Source of the DNA: Rugalucina vietnamica
Lineage: Eukaryota > Mollusca > Bivalvia > Lucinida > Lucinidae
Direction: 5' to 3'
Length of the DNA: 64,000 nucleotides
Assembly (NCBI GenBank): GCA_964017185.1
Contig: OZ024875.1
Location: 30,141,456 to 30,205,455, forward strand
Part shown: piece after piece, positions 44,900-56,200 of the stretch
Layout: every line of letters starts with the position of its first letter
Position numbering within the stretch: position 1 is the stretch's first letter
The notes under the pieces: generated by a model
What the model was told of the DNA's origin: nothing
Databases searched by the model: none
The model's input: the letters and a program-made list of their open reading frames with translations, nothing else
Made by a program: the position numbers and the translations under genes

Positions 44900-45262
44900 T
44901 TTGCATGTCTGTCTCATGACTAAAGTTGTTCACTGGGATATTACCATAAGCCTCAGTGCAAATGATTGAGGTTCATACTGCTTGCAAGTTATTTTTAGAT
45001 CGCAACAGCATGCAGAATCAACCAGTTTATCAGTCGCAACAGCTCAATTGGCAGCATGTCTTTCATTCTGTCATGAAAATAAATCTATGGTTATTCTTCC
45101 TAATACACTGGTTCAAAAAGAGCATTTGTCATCTAGTCCTTTAAAAATGAGCAGTACGCACTAGTAACCCAGCTCGGGAATAGTGTGGCTACGATGTGAC
45201 CATCCCAACTTTACCAAAGCTGTTGACCATGGACTTTCAGCATCAATACAAACAAACAAACA
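44900..45262 (+). mobile_element. SINE-like fragments
   Basis: Two diverged SINE 3' pieces: one near 44915-44965 with 'GTTCACTGGGATATTACCAT' and one at 45165-45262 with 'GCTGTTGACCATGGACTTTC' ending in CAAACAAACAAACAA. No tRNA-like head is preserved. Confidence 0.45.
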
Positions 45263-45775
45263 ATTATTTCTTGTCATTTAGTCACATGCACTGGTCAGTG
45301 AATCCATTTTGTTAATTACTGGCAATGAATTTGTAGAACTTAAGCCACATCTTTAAATACTAGAATCAATCTAGTATTGATGACAACAAATAGTTAAAGG
45401 ATGAAAAAAGACAAGACAAAACTTAATTTATTTCCAAACCTTTCATTCAATTTATTTTGCCAAACCTTTATCTATAACAATAAATACACATTAAATTTAA
45501 TAAGACGTAAAGTGTAAAAAAGTGTTAGCCTGAACACTAAATGTATTGTATCTCTCATGTCTTAAAACTGAAACCAGATATTTTTGAAAAATGTCCTTCA
45601 GTGGTAAATAGATGGCAACAATTTAACATAATGAAACCTAATCGAAACTGCAAGAACACATTAAGGGCTATTCCAGTAAAACATAAGTACGTGGGGAAGA
45701 CGGCACTTTGAATTTTGACCCTCCACCTATAGAAGTGAATTTCATCTCGACTGAGCCACCTACAGAACCGTTCAT

Positions 45776-47262
45776 TAGCTCACCTGAGCCGTTAGGCTCA
45801 CAAGGTGAGCTTATAGGATGGCCATGATCCGGCGTCCGTACGTCCGTCCACAATTTCAAAGATCTTCTCCTCTGAAACCACTAGCCCAATCAAAGCCAAA
45901 TTTTATATGTAGCATCTATAGGAAGGGGGAACCAATGTGTATATAAGAAATCCAGGTCACATGACCAAGATGGCCGCCATGCCCATATATGGTAAAAACC
46001 CTTCAAAAATCTTCTTCTCCCGAACCAGTGGACCGATTTCAACGAAACTGCATGAAGCATCAATGGCTCAAGAATTACAATGTATATATAAATTATGACC
46101 CTGTGATGACCTTGACCTATTTTACAGCAAGGTCAACATAGGTCACCAATGCATTTGAATGGGGAAAACTTTTAAAATGTCATTTAAAGTGAAAGTCTTG
46201 CAGGAAATGGGCAGTAGGACTGAATATTAATGATTCTAAAAAAAATTGGACCCCAGGGGCTCATGTGCCCCCACCCCGGGGCAATATACATGTATATTTT
46301 CACTATATTCAAACGTTTTCTCCTCTGAAACCGCTTGACCAATCAAAGCCAAATTTTATGTAAAGCATCAATAGGAAGGGATAACCAATGTGTATATAAA
46401 TAATCCAGGTCACATGACCAACATGGCCGCCATGCCCATATATGGTAAAAACCCTTCAAAAATCTTTTTCTCTGGAACCGATGGACCAATTTCAATTAAA
46501 ATTGGCATGAAGCATCGATGGCTAAAGCACTACAATGTATATATAAATCATGACCCTGTGATGACCTTGACCTATTTTATGGCAAGGTCAACATAGGTCG
46601 CCAATGCATTTGAATGGGGAAAACTTTTAAAATGTCATTTAAAGTGAAAGTCTTGCAGGAAATGGGCATTAGGACTGACTATTAATGATTCTGACAAAAA
46701 ATGGACCACAGGGGCTCATATGCCCCCACCCCGGGGCAATATACATGTATATCTCCATAATATTCAAACATCTGCTCCTCTGAAACCACTTGGCCAATCA
46801 AAGCCAAATTTTATGTGAAGCATCTATAGGATGGGGTAATCAATGTGTATATAAATAATCCAGGTCACATGGCCGCCAGGCCCATATATGGTAAAAATCT
46901 CTCAAAAATCTCCGGAACCAGTGGACCGATTTCAAGGAAACTTGGCTTGAAGCATCGATGGCTCAAGAACTACAATGTATATATAAATCATGACCCTGTG
47001 ATGACCTTGACCCAGTTTATGGCAAGGTCAACATGGGTTGCCAATGCATTTGAATGGGAATAACTGTTAAAATGTCATTTGAAGGAAAACGCCAGCAGGA
47101 AATTGGCAAATGGACAAAATATTGATTATTCTGAAAAAGAAAATGGCCCAATCGCTTCATCTGCCCCTGCACTGGGATTAAATACCATAATATTCAAACA
47201 TGTTTATTGGTATATGCAGCAGATCTCAGGTGAGCGTTTACAGGACCATTGGTCCTCTGGTT
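45776..47262 (+). mobile_element. Pearl-like element, opposite orientation to 5622-6698
   Basis: The hairpin end 'AGCTCACCTGAGCC' with GGCTCACAAGGTGAGCT is followed by 'GGCGTCCGTACGTCCGTCC'. Three ~440-bp units then share 'CCCATATATGGTAAAAACCC' and 'GACCTTGACC'. The far end is 'CAGGTGAGCGTTTACAGGAC' with the ACCATTGGT palindrome. It interrupts the GGGCTATTCCAG element. Confidence 0.82.
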
Positions 47263-47637
47263 TCAGTAAAACACCCTCCTACAGAAGCAAAATTTGAAAT
47301 TCCGATTCGGCGTCCATGTTGTACCGCGTGCTTTAAAAGAGAATAGTTTCCCTTGCGGTCCGTATAAACACCCAAAACGTATTCGGGCTGTTTCGCCCCA
47401 AACCAATCACTACCATTCGGCAAACGTCCCAAAGGCGTTTTTCCGCCTTGCCAGCACAGAATTTATCACAAACCCATCAAATGTCCAAAATAAATAACAA
47501 ACCACTCCCAAATCTATAGTGTTTGTGAGGTATTTTAGTGTTAGTAATGTATTTTAATGTGTGATGCGAGTGGCCTGGGTGAAATCTCAGTGGTATGTTA
47601 AAAACAGAGCATTCCATATAGCCCCACGTTACAAGTG

Positions 47638-47680
47638 TGTGTGTGTGCGTGCGTGCGTGCATGTATGTATACCTATGTAT
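47638..47680 (+). repeat. GT/GTGC microsatellite
   Basis: GTGTGTGTGTGC followed by GTGC and ATGTATGT units, inside the TIR element. Confidence 0.8.
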
Positions 47681-47757
47681 GTGTTTGTTATTATTTGGCC
47701 CAAAAGTCGAAAGAGAATCTTTCTTGAGCACTTTAATATAAGCATTAAGATAAAACT

Positions 47758-47925
47758 ATTCACTATTTTTGCATTATCCGCTGGTTTCCTGCTTACAAAA
47801 AATCAACATTGGAAATACAGGTAAAAAGTAACCCCTGATCTCAAAAGGGTGGTTCTTGTTACACGTATTTCCAATAATTATACTTTGAAGCTGGGAACCA
47901 GCGGACTGCAAAAAAGGTAAATAGA
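47758..47925. mobile_element. Palindromic foldback MITE
   Basis: The arms 'TTTTTGCATTATCCGCTGGT' and 'GGGAACCAGCGGACTGCAAA' pair. The inner 'GGAAATACAGGTAAAAAGTA' pairs with a 'TTACACGTATTTCC' stretch. A second copy is at 48682-48812. Confidence 0.75.
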
Positions 47926-47940
47926 CTCTGACCTAAGTGT

Positions 47941-47959
47941 GGGGGGGGGGGGGGGGGGG
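47941..47959 (+). repeat. Poly-G run
   Basis: Nineteen consecutive G, just outside the foldback MITE. Confidence 0.85.
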
Positions 47960-48681
47960 ATGTTCGAATTTGAGTTGCAACGTAGTTGGAGTGCTGTATT
48001 CTAGAAGGTTTAGGGGCGAGTTTTGAGCGTTTTGGGATGGGCTTTAGCTGCTCCACTGCATTGTCATAAGATTTCAGCAGCTCTATAAACAGAATAGGAA
48101 ACTTGCAGACCCTCAGATATGACGTATTTACTACAAGAATGAGCCAGTTAAAATCCAGAGCTGGCAGGTTAAGCAAAGGTCAACATTGATTTGTGATAGT
48201 CTTCTATTTGAAGATATGGAATGGTCTAGGATGGGCTGTGCTTTTGGCGAGTTGGGGTGTTTCACGGACCGCAATAAACTGCGAGTTGGCTCCCTCAAAC
48301 ACCGTGAAAACACCCGAAACTTACCAAAACCACCCCGAAACCCACATATTTCTCCAAGCCACTTAAATAGCCAAATGCACAGGTCTACCCATAACATTAA
48401 CACTGGTTTAGTATTGTCAGTTTGACGTTTCACCAGTAATCAATCTGAATCTGTAAACATCTCAAACCAACCCCAATAAAATATAAAATTTTATTGAGTT
48501 CCTTTAGGAGCAATGAAAACATTCAATAGAGAGGCTGGGCCATACAGATCTGTTTGAATGAACTCAAACCTTACCCATAGCACTCTCAGAGCAGTCCAAA
48601 TTTCTATTCTTAATAAGCACCCCAAACCACACCTTAATCACAGGCCACCAAAAACACACAAACCAAAAGTTATTCAACATT

Positions 48682-48812
48682 TTGCATTATCTGCTGGTTC
48701 CCAGCTAAAAATACATGTAACCAGAATCCCCCTGGGGGCAGGTTCTGGTTACCTGTATTTGCAATATTGATTTTTGTTAACTGGGAACCAGAAGGTAAAT
48801 GCAAAAAAGGTG
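48682..48812. mobile_element. Palindromic foldback MITE, second copy
   Basis: 'TTTTGCATTATCTGCTGGTT' pairs with 'ACCAGAAGGTAAATGCAAAA', and 'GTAACCAGAATCCCCCTGGG' pairs with GGTTCTGGTTAC. The pairing extends to the centre at GGGGG/CCCCC. Confidence 0.78.
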
Positions 48813-49436
48813 TATACCCATGATGCAAACAGGTCATCCTAAAATCATACAGTGAACACAGTTTCCCATACATGACACTAGTTAATAGATCATCCCAAAC
48901 CACTCACAACATACACTACCTTCTCCAGACCCCCCCTGGCAGACTAGATTGAGGTCAAACCATCCAAAACGGTCATATATTATCCCATTCCACAGGTCTG
49001 AGACTGATGTTATGGTGTTTTAACAAATTGAGGTGATTTGGGTTTCGGGTGGTTTTGGTGGTTTGGGGTGATTCCAGGGACCGGATCGGTCTCGTAATTC
49101 GGCCATTTTCTATACTGGTACCCCGTTATCACCTATATACGTATAGGGCAGGTACATGTCAAGCCATTTTCATGATTCTGACGCATTTTTTTTTTTTTTT
49201 GTAACATTTCTTCTTTTTAGCCTGTTTAATTTGCTTCTATGCATTGCATTGAATGTTACACCTTAGAACCCATTTTCAACAAGATAAAATACCCCAACTC
49301 CTATAGAAGCAATTTTTCTCCAACTCCCACCACGTACAGAAGTATTTTAACCAACGAAGGACCCTACCATAGAAGTTTATTAAAGTGCCGTCTTCCCGGA
49401 GTACCTATGTTCAACTGGAATAGCCCTAATTAACAT

Positions 49437-50005
49437 CACATTCTCTTGTATTTTAACAAACATTTTAAATCAAACCGAGTAAACGCATGCATACATAAAA
49501 GATAAAATTAACTTGGATGTACAGATATTTTTTTATATATATGTATTTTAACATTATTATTTTATGGTATTTTTCAATATAGAATTAAATGTTTATTTTA
49601 TTTTTTTTTTCTATTTTATTATTTAGTTTATCTTTAGTTTCTGCAAGAAATGTCCATTAATACAAAACACTTGATGACCAAAAATAACGTAATATTACTT
49701 TCTTTTTTCTAAAGTTTTGTTACAAAATTAAATATTTTTTATTCAAAAGAGGACAAAACAGTTACTTCCAAAGACGATAAAATATAGTAGAAAAATTATA
49801 AAACACATTTTATAGACAGAAGTCAAGCAGATTAGAATTTTCCTGGGAAAGATAGTTTTTTGTTCAGTTTGTTATTATGTCTCTAGAGTCATTTGCCAGT
49901 ATCTTTCTTTACAAATATTTGAGTAAACAAAATTTATCAGTCAGCAATCAAATGTCCTCCATCAATGGAACGCTTCCTACAGAACTACTATATAGTCAAT
50001 CAGTG
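49437..50005 (-). other. COPG: COPG 3' UTR region
   Basis: Extremely AT-rich sequence after the COPG stop with no repeat recognised. On the minus strand AATAAA occurs at 49592-49597 and 49615-49620, giving a 3' UTR of roughly 400 bp. The GGGCTATTCCAG transposon ends 10 bp beyond, so it would lie just outside the transcript. Confidence 0.45.
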
Positions 50006-50238
50006 TTAACCAACAGCCGAGACCAGGACCTCGGACACGCTAGGATCAGTTGACCTCACAGTCATCTGCATGGTAACCCCGGAGTCTGTCACTGCCAGCT
50101 TGGCGCGGACCAGGGCATCATGTCCACCCCGGTAGACCCCGGCAAGGTATAAGGTATGGGAGCTCTTGCCTTCCGGAACTTTGTCGGACCGCTCACAGGG
50201 CTGCATGCCCAGGTATTGGATGATATTTTTCACAGCAT
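50006..50238 (-). CDS. COPG: COPG exon k with stop
   Basis: Encodes [20 protein letters not shown] through [14 protein letters not shown] and TAA. It forms most of the platform that binds ARFGAP and dilysine-cargo regulators in other animals. An open frame extends upstream of the acceptor but is intronic. Confidence 0.96.
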
Positions 50239-53200
50239 CTGAAAGACAATCAATATTTTTACAGAATATGTTGATCATATTAATCTGCAAGATTTGTTTT
50301 AAATAAGTATGAATACAAGTACCATGGCACAGTATAACTGCAAAAACAAAGGCAAAGATGAGCTGCATGGTAAAGTTGATGGCAATTCCCTGTATTTCCA
50401 ATATCCAATGGCCTCTAACCACTTCTGTTGTTGAATAGATCTGATAATTTTGTGGGCCTTTTTTGAAACAATTCAATTTATAACCCTCATTTTATACACG
50501 TACAACTTTTAAACAAGCCATTCAATAAAGTGAAAACAATGGCTTCCATTCCCCTCCCAAAAGAAACTTTGTCTTGCATACATTGAGTAATGAACTCAAA
50601 ATTTATGACACAATTTGGGAGTCGGGCAATGGTCTTTTCGATTGTGTAAATAAACCCATGTAAATTGAAGAAATGGATTGTATATATATTGAGTGACCTT
50701 TCGAAAGGAAATTTGTTTGTGTAAATCTAGCTAATGAAGTTCTATGTCCATACCTTCCAAAGTTTTCATGGTAGACAGAGAATAGGTATCCTCCAGTTCA
50801 TTGTCGGGACCAACTTCTTCCCAAGATGCTCCAAAGTTGGGTTTCATCACCTTCTGTACATGGTCAGCTACATTGACCTCAACATCTTCCAGCTTGTAAA
50901 ATAAGATTCAATTTGTGAATTTGGAAAACAAAAGTTTTAGTGCTGGCAAGCAAAATAAACCCCATTTTCACAAAAAATGTTTTAGCTTTACATCCATGAA
51001 CAACAATTTTAAAGGGTATGCAGAGCTCTTGGTTGACCTTGACACACTGTTCGTGGGAAAGCAACCAACAGACAGATGATTACCAGTACTCATAGCACTT
51101 TGTTTCACCACTAACTGAAAACACTTTTCTTGAATAAGCAGAACAGAAAGAATGGCCAAGAAATACTTTTTTCTCCAAATCTTTATGAAAGACAGGAACT
51201 TAATGAAAGACTAGAGGACCATTGGTCCTGTAGCTCACCTGATAGATTATCACATTGTAAGCTCATGAGATTTAAATTAATTGAGAATCGACCAATGAAA
51301 GTCTATGCATGGACACTATTGACCCCCGGGGCATGGCCAAATTTGACCCAGGGGCATGACTGGCACAATTTATAATGGGGACTACCAAACATTGCTACAT
51401 ACAAAATGTAGAAGCTCTGGGCCTTTTGGGTTCAGAGAAGAAGATTTTTGTTAGCTTTTCCCATTGTAAGTCTATGGAGACTATTTACCCCCGGGGCGTG
51501 GCCAAATTTGACCCCAGGGGCATGGCTGGCACAATTTATGTAGAGGACCATTAGCCATTGCCACATACAAAATATCAAAGCTGTGTGCCCTGTGGTTTCA
51601 GAGAAGAAGATTTTTGAATTTTTTTCCCATAGCAAGTCTATTAAGACTATCAACCTCCGGGGCCTGGCCAAATTTGACCCCAGGGGCATGAATGGCACAA
51701 TTTATGTAGAGGACCATTAGCCATTGCTACATACCAAATATCAAAGCTGTGGGCCTAGTGGTTTCAGAGAAGAAGATTTTTTAATTTTTTTCCCATAGTA
51801 AGTCTATGGAGACTATCAACCCCCGGGGCGTGGCCAAATTTGACCCCAGGGGCATGACTGGCACAATTTATGTAGAGGACCATTAGCCATTGCTACATAC
51901 CAAATATCAAAGCTGTGGGCCTAGTGGTTTCAGAGAAGAAGATTTTTTTAGTTTTTCCTATTGTAGGTCTATGGAGACTATCGACCCCCGGGGCGTGGCC
52001 AAATTTGACACCGGGGACATGATTGGCACAATTTATATAGAGGACCATTAGCCATTGCCACATACAAAATATCAAAGCTGTGGGCCCTGTGGTTTCAGAG
52101 AAGAAGATTTTTTAATTTTTTTCCCATAGTAAGTCTATGGAGACTATCAAACCCCGGGGCGTGGCCAAATTTGACCCCAGGGGCATGAATGGCACAATTT
52201 ATGTAGAGGACCATTAGCCATTGCTACATACCAAATATCAAAGCTGTTGGCCTAGTGGGTTCAGAGAAGAAGATTTTTTTTGTTTTTTTCCTATTGTAGG
52301 TCTATGGAGACTATCGACCCCTGGGGCGTGGCCAAATTTGACCCCAGGGGCATGATTGGCACAATTTATGTAGAGGACCATTAGCCATTGCCACCTACAA
52401 AATATCAAAGCTGTGGGCCCTGTGGTTTCACAGAAGAAGATTTTTTAATTTTTTTCCCATTGTAAGTCTATGGAGACTATCAACCCCCGGGGCGTGGCCA
52501 AATTTGACCCCAGGGGCATGGCTGGCACAATTTATGTAGAGGACCATTAGCCATTAACACATACCAAATATCAAAGCTGTGGGCCCTGTGGTTTCAGAGA
52601 AGAAGATTTTTTTATTTTTTTCCCATAGTTAGTCTATGGAGACTATCGACCCCCCGGGGCGTGGCCAAATTTGACCCCAGGGGCATGAATGGCACAATTT
52701 ATGTAGAGGACCATTAGCCATTGCTACATACCAAATATCAAAGCTGTGGGCCTAGTGGTTTCAGAGAAGAAGATTTTTTTAGTTTTTCCCATTGTAAGTC
52801 TATGGGACCTATCTGTTGCCATGGAAACCACAATTTTCACACAATCTGCTCCAAAACCTAATGCCATCAATCCCCCAACCCAATTATGGTTCACATTAAA
52901 TTTGATCAAGATCGGCCTACTAGCTTCAGAAATATTCTTCTTTGAAATTGTGGACGGACGACGGATGCCTGCCTATCCTATAAGCTCACCTGTGAGCCTT
53001 CGGCTCAGGTGAGCTAAAAATTCCCCTACAAAGGCATATCTATTTTGCTTACAAAGTGGACATGCTCAGGTAGTGGAGCGGCTTAGTGAGAGATTTTGAG
53101 GAAATACTTCAGTTGATGATACAAGCATGAAATTTTCACCATATGTTCTTTACATGAAACAGATATAATTCTGATCCCTAGCCACTTGAAATTCCGCCAT

Positions 53201-56200
53201 TTTCAAGATGGCCGCCAAAAAACAAAATGGCCGACAATTGTGAAAGGTGTACATGTAGTAAATTGCTCATATTTTAGGTTCTTTTCATCATAGAACATCA
53301 ATATTGATACCAAAATAAAGCTAAATAATTGCTCTTTCAAGTAAATTTCCAATATGCAAATAACCTAATTTGCATATTACCTTTTTGGCTAAAAATTGCA
53401 AAAAACAAACACATTTTATTTTCTGAATGATGTAAAATGTTAAATGAAATGGGTAACTGTGGCTTTATTATTACTAGACCATAAATTATCATAAATTAAC
53501 AAAAGCTAATTAGCATGTGCATGAATATTCATTTTAGAATATTTCAAGATTTTGTATGTCCTTACCTATCAGTTTGGTTTAGAAAGTTCATACAGTAAAT
53601 TGCTCATATCTTTGGTCCTGTTCATAATAGAACAACAATATTGATACCAAAATGAAGCTAAATTAATGTTATTTCAAATAGAGTTAAAAAATGGAAATTG
53701 CCTGATTTGCATATATATGAATATTAATGAGGTTTTTGTTTTGCTTAAAACATAAACAAATCACCACTCATTCACTGAACCATGTAAAATGTTCATGGTG
53801 TAGATTGGTCTATAAATATCACTTTCATTGTATAATAAATGTTATTAATATAAGATCTATGCCATTGTGCTTTCCTTCAAAAAGTGCGAGCTAAGTCTTG
53901 AAGAATTTAATTTATACATTGCAAACAACATCATTCCTTTTTGTCACTATGACCTGTGCATAATTCTGCACAAGAATAAATTTATCTACAAGAAACCCAA
54001 ATATTTCCGTTTTGTTTTCATCACATCTGATGAAGTTGTTCCATGACTTTGGAGGTCTGCAGTTACCAATTACTTTTCGGTATACACCAGTTACTATTTT
54101 CTGCCTGGTCTCATTGTTGAGACTATCTTGGCGATAAATAAAAGAAAAAAAAAAACATACACCCTGGAAAGTTTTCTGGCATATGACTTAATATGAGGTA
54201 CGATCGCCTCCTTGGCCTAATCTTCAAAAGTTTGTGATGCTCCGGGTTAGACTACTGCGACCATGTGTATTTGGAGAAAGCAATTAGCTAAGAACTTGCA
54301 AGTATGTTGTCGCCCATTCTGGTATGCTTGAAATGAGCCGTACTGGCAATTATAAATTATGATTTTTTATTTAACTGATTGATAAGTTTATCAAATACCA
54401 GAGAAGCACTTGGGCACTAACAAGCTGCTCTACATGGACGTCGTTGATCTGAAGAAAGCAATTGATCGATTCCTGAGGGATGTAATCTGGTGGCCAATGC
54501 AAAACTAAGAATTGACGAATGACTAGTGCGTCTGGTCCAGTTCATGTATAAGATCATGCGAAGCAGGGCTAGAGAGGGCAGTGGATACAGTGAGGAGTTT
54601 GGTGTCTAAAGTAAGTGTTCATAGGGCTCTGTCCTTAGCCCGTTACTCTTCATTATTGTGCTTTAGGCTTTATCCAGGGAGTTCTGCACAGGCTTCCCTT
54701 GGGTTCTGCTGTATGCAGTTGACTTATGATATGACACTGTCGAGTCCATGGAAGAAACAACCTGTAAGACTTGGAAAACAGAGATTGAGTGGAAAGTTCT
54801 TTGAGTGAACATGGGGAAGACAAAGATCATGGTCTCTGGTCTCAATTTGAACCTTCTGAAAAAAATCTGGAAAGAATCCCTGTGGCGTCTGTCAAACAGG
54901 TGTAGGAAGTAATGCCGTCTTCTGTGGTGGATGCTTGTCCTGGATCCTGGAATCAAATGCTCCTAGCGCCGTGATCCTGATTTCAGCTGTGCTGGCTGCC
55001 TAGGAAAGGCGCGTCCCATAAATGGAAGGCTAGTGAAGGAGGTTCTTGTTGATGACAAAAAAGTTGAAGCTGTACCAGAGTTCTGGTATCTGAGAGATAT
55101 GCTTTCATGCTGGTGGAGGTTGTGAACTGGCTGCAGTCACGCACTGTAAATCGGTTTAGGGTAAGTTCCGCCAACTACTCCTTCTCCATCCCAATCGCAA
55201 TCTGCCACGTTTGACCAGAGGTCAAGTGTATTTAACTTATGTACTGCCACATGCAGCAGAAACATGGGCAATGAATGGCTACCTTTTGTCGCCTGCAGCG
55301 CAATGACCGTGCAATCATGTGCTTGATCTGTAATTTCAATGCGAATGATGAAGTAAGCTCAGACTCTCTTCTCTAAAAGCTTGGACTTCAGGATATATAT
55401 GTAGTGCTTCGCTCCAGCAAGATCAGAATCAGAATCAGAATTGTAAATTGGTGAAACGTCAAACTGACAATACCACACCAGGGGGCTGGGGCTTACTGGA
55501 GGGGAAAGATGAGATGGTATGGACATGTAGAGCGCATTAAAGGCTTTATTTCTCAAGTACGCAATTTAAATGTAGTTGTACAGAATAAATCCGGCAAGCT
55601 ATGGAAATCATAGGATGAAATGTTGTTGGACGATAAAAGAAGGTTAGAATGGATACTGCCGATCCGTAGAATCGCTCAGAGTGGAGAGGTCATCTAAGAA
55701 TAAAAATAAAACTGAGATCCTTTAAGAGCAGTGAGTATGTGAGAAAGGGGATGGGCCATACCGCTGTTTCGCCTATTCAATCCTCTTCAGTGACCCTTTA
55801 GAATTGGCAAAATTGAGCCAAAGAGAATTGCTGTAATTTTGCAAAACAGGGCAGTCAATAATAAAGACTTGTTTAATCAAAATGGGGCCAAATACAGTAA
55901 AAGTTGTTTAGAAAATGAATCTTAACCGATAAAAATTTTCTGATTTCTCAAAATACCCTCTCTGATCACAAAGGACCAAAAGGAAAATATAATCTGTACT
56001 ATGAATGGTGTACGGGGATACTTTTTGGGGCCGCCACACGGCACAACACCAGCTGCAGTAATAGCAAATACAAATAAAACTGAGATCCTTTAAGAGCAGT
56101 GAGTATATTTGTGAGAAAGGTGATGGGCCATACCACGGTTTCCGCTATTCTAGCCTCTTCTGTGACCCTTTAGATTTGGCAACATGGAGCCAAAACGAAT

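Larger units (their letters stand above)
45664..49427. mobile_element. GGGCTATTCCAG-ended TIR element, split by a pearl-like insertion
   Basis: Terminal inverted repeats of about 46 bp begin AGGGCTATTCCAGT and include GGGAAGACGGCACTTT near their inner side (left 45664-45711, right 49381-49427). Subterminal CCTA(T/C)AGAAG motifs recur at both ends (45727, 45759, 47277, 49299, 49330, 49364). The pearl-like element 45776-47262 has inserted between them. TTAA immediately precedes the left end, but the right flank is TAATTAA, so the duplication is unclear. No transposase frame was found. Interior 48000-49070 has scattered 'GGTGGTTTTGGTGGTTTGGG'-like short repeats of unknown origin. Confidence 0.7.

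Noticed and set aside
47294-49433. Short frames between the two genes as a third gene
   Set aside because: They fall in foldback MITEs and repeats of the GGGCTATTCCAG element and show no splice-linked conservation.
50239-50476. Upstream extension of the last COPG exon as an open frame
   Set aside because: The sequence before 50238 has a CAG acceptor and does not resemble gamma-COP; the extension is intronic and overlaps a MITE remnant.
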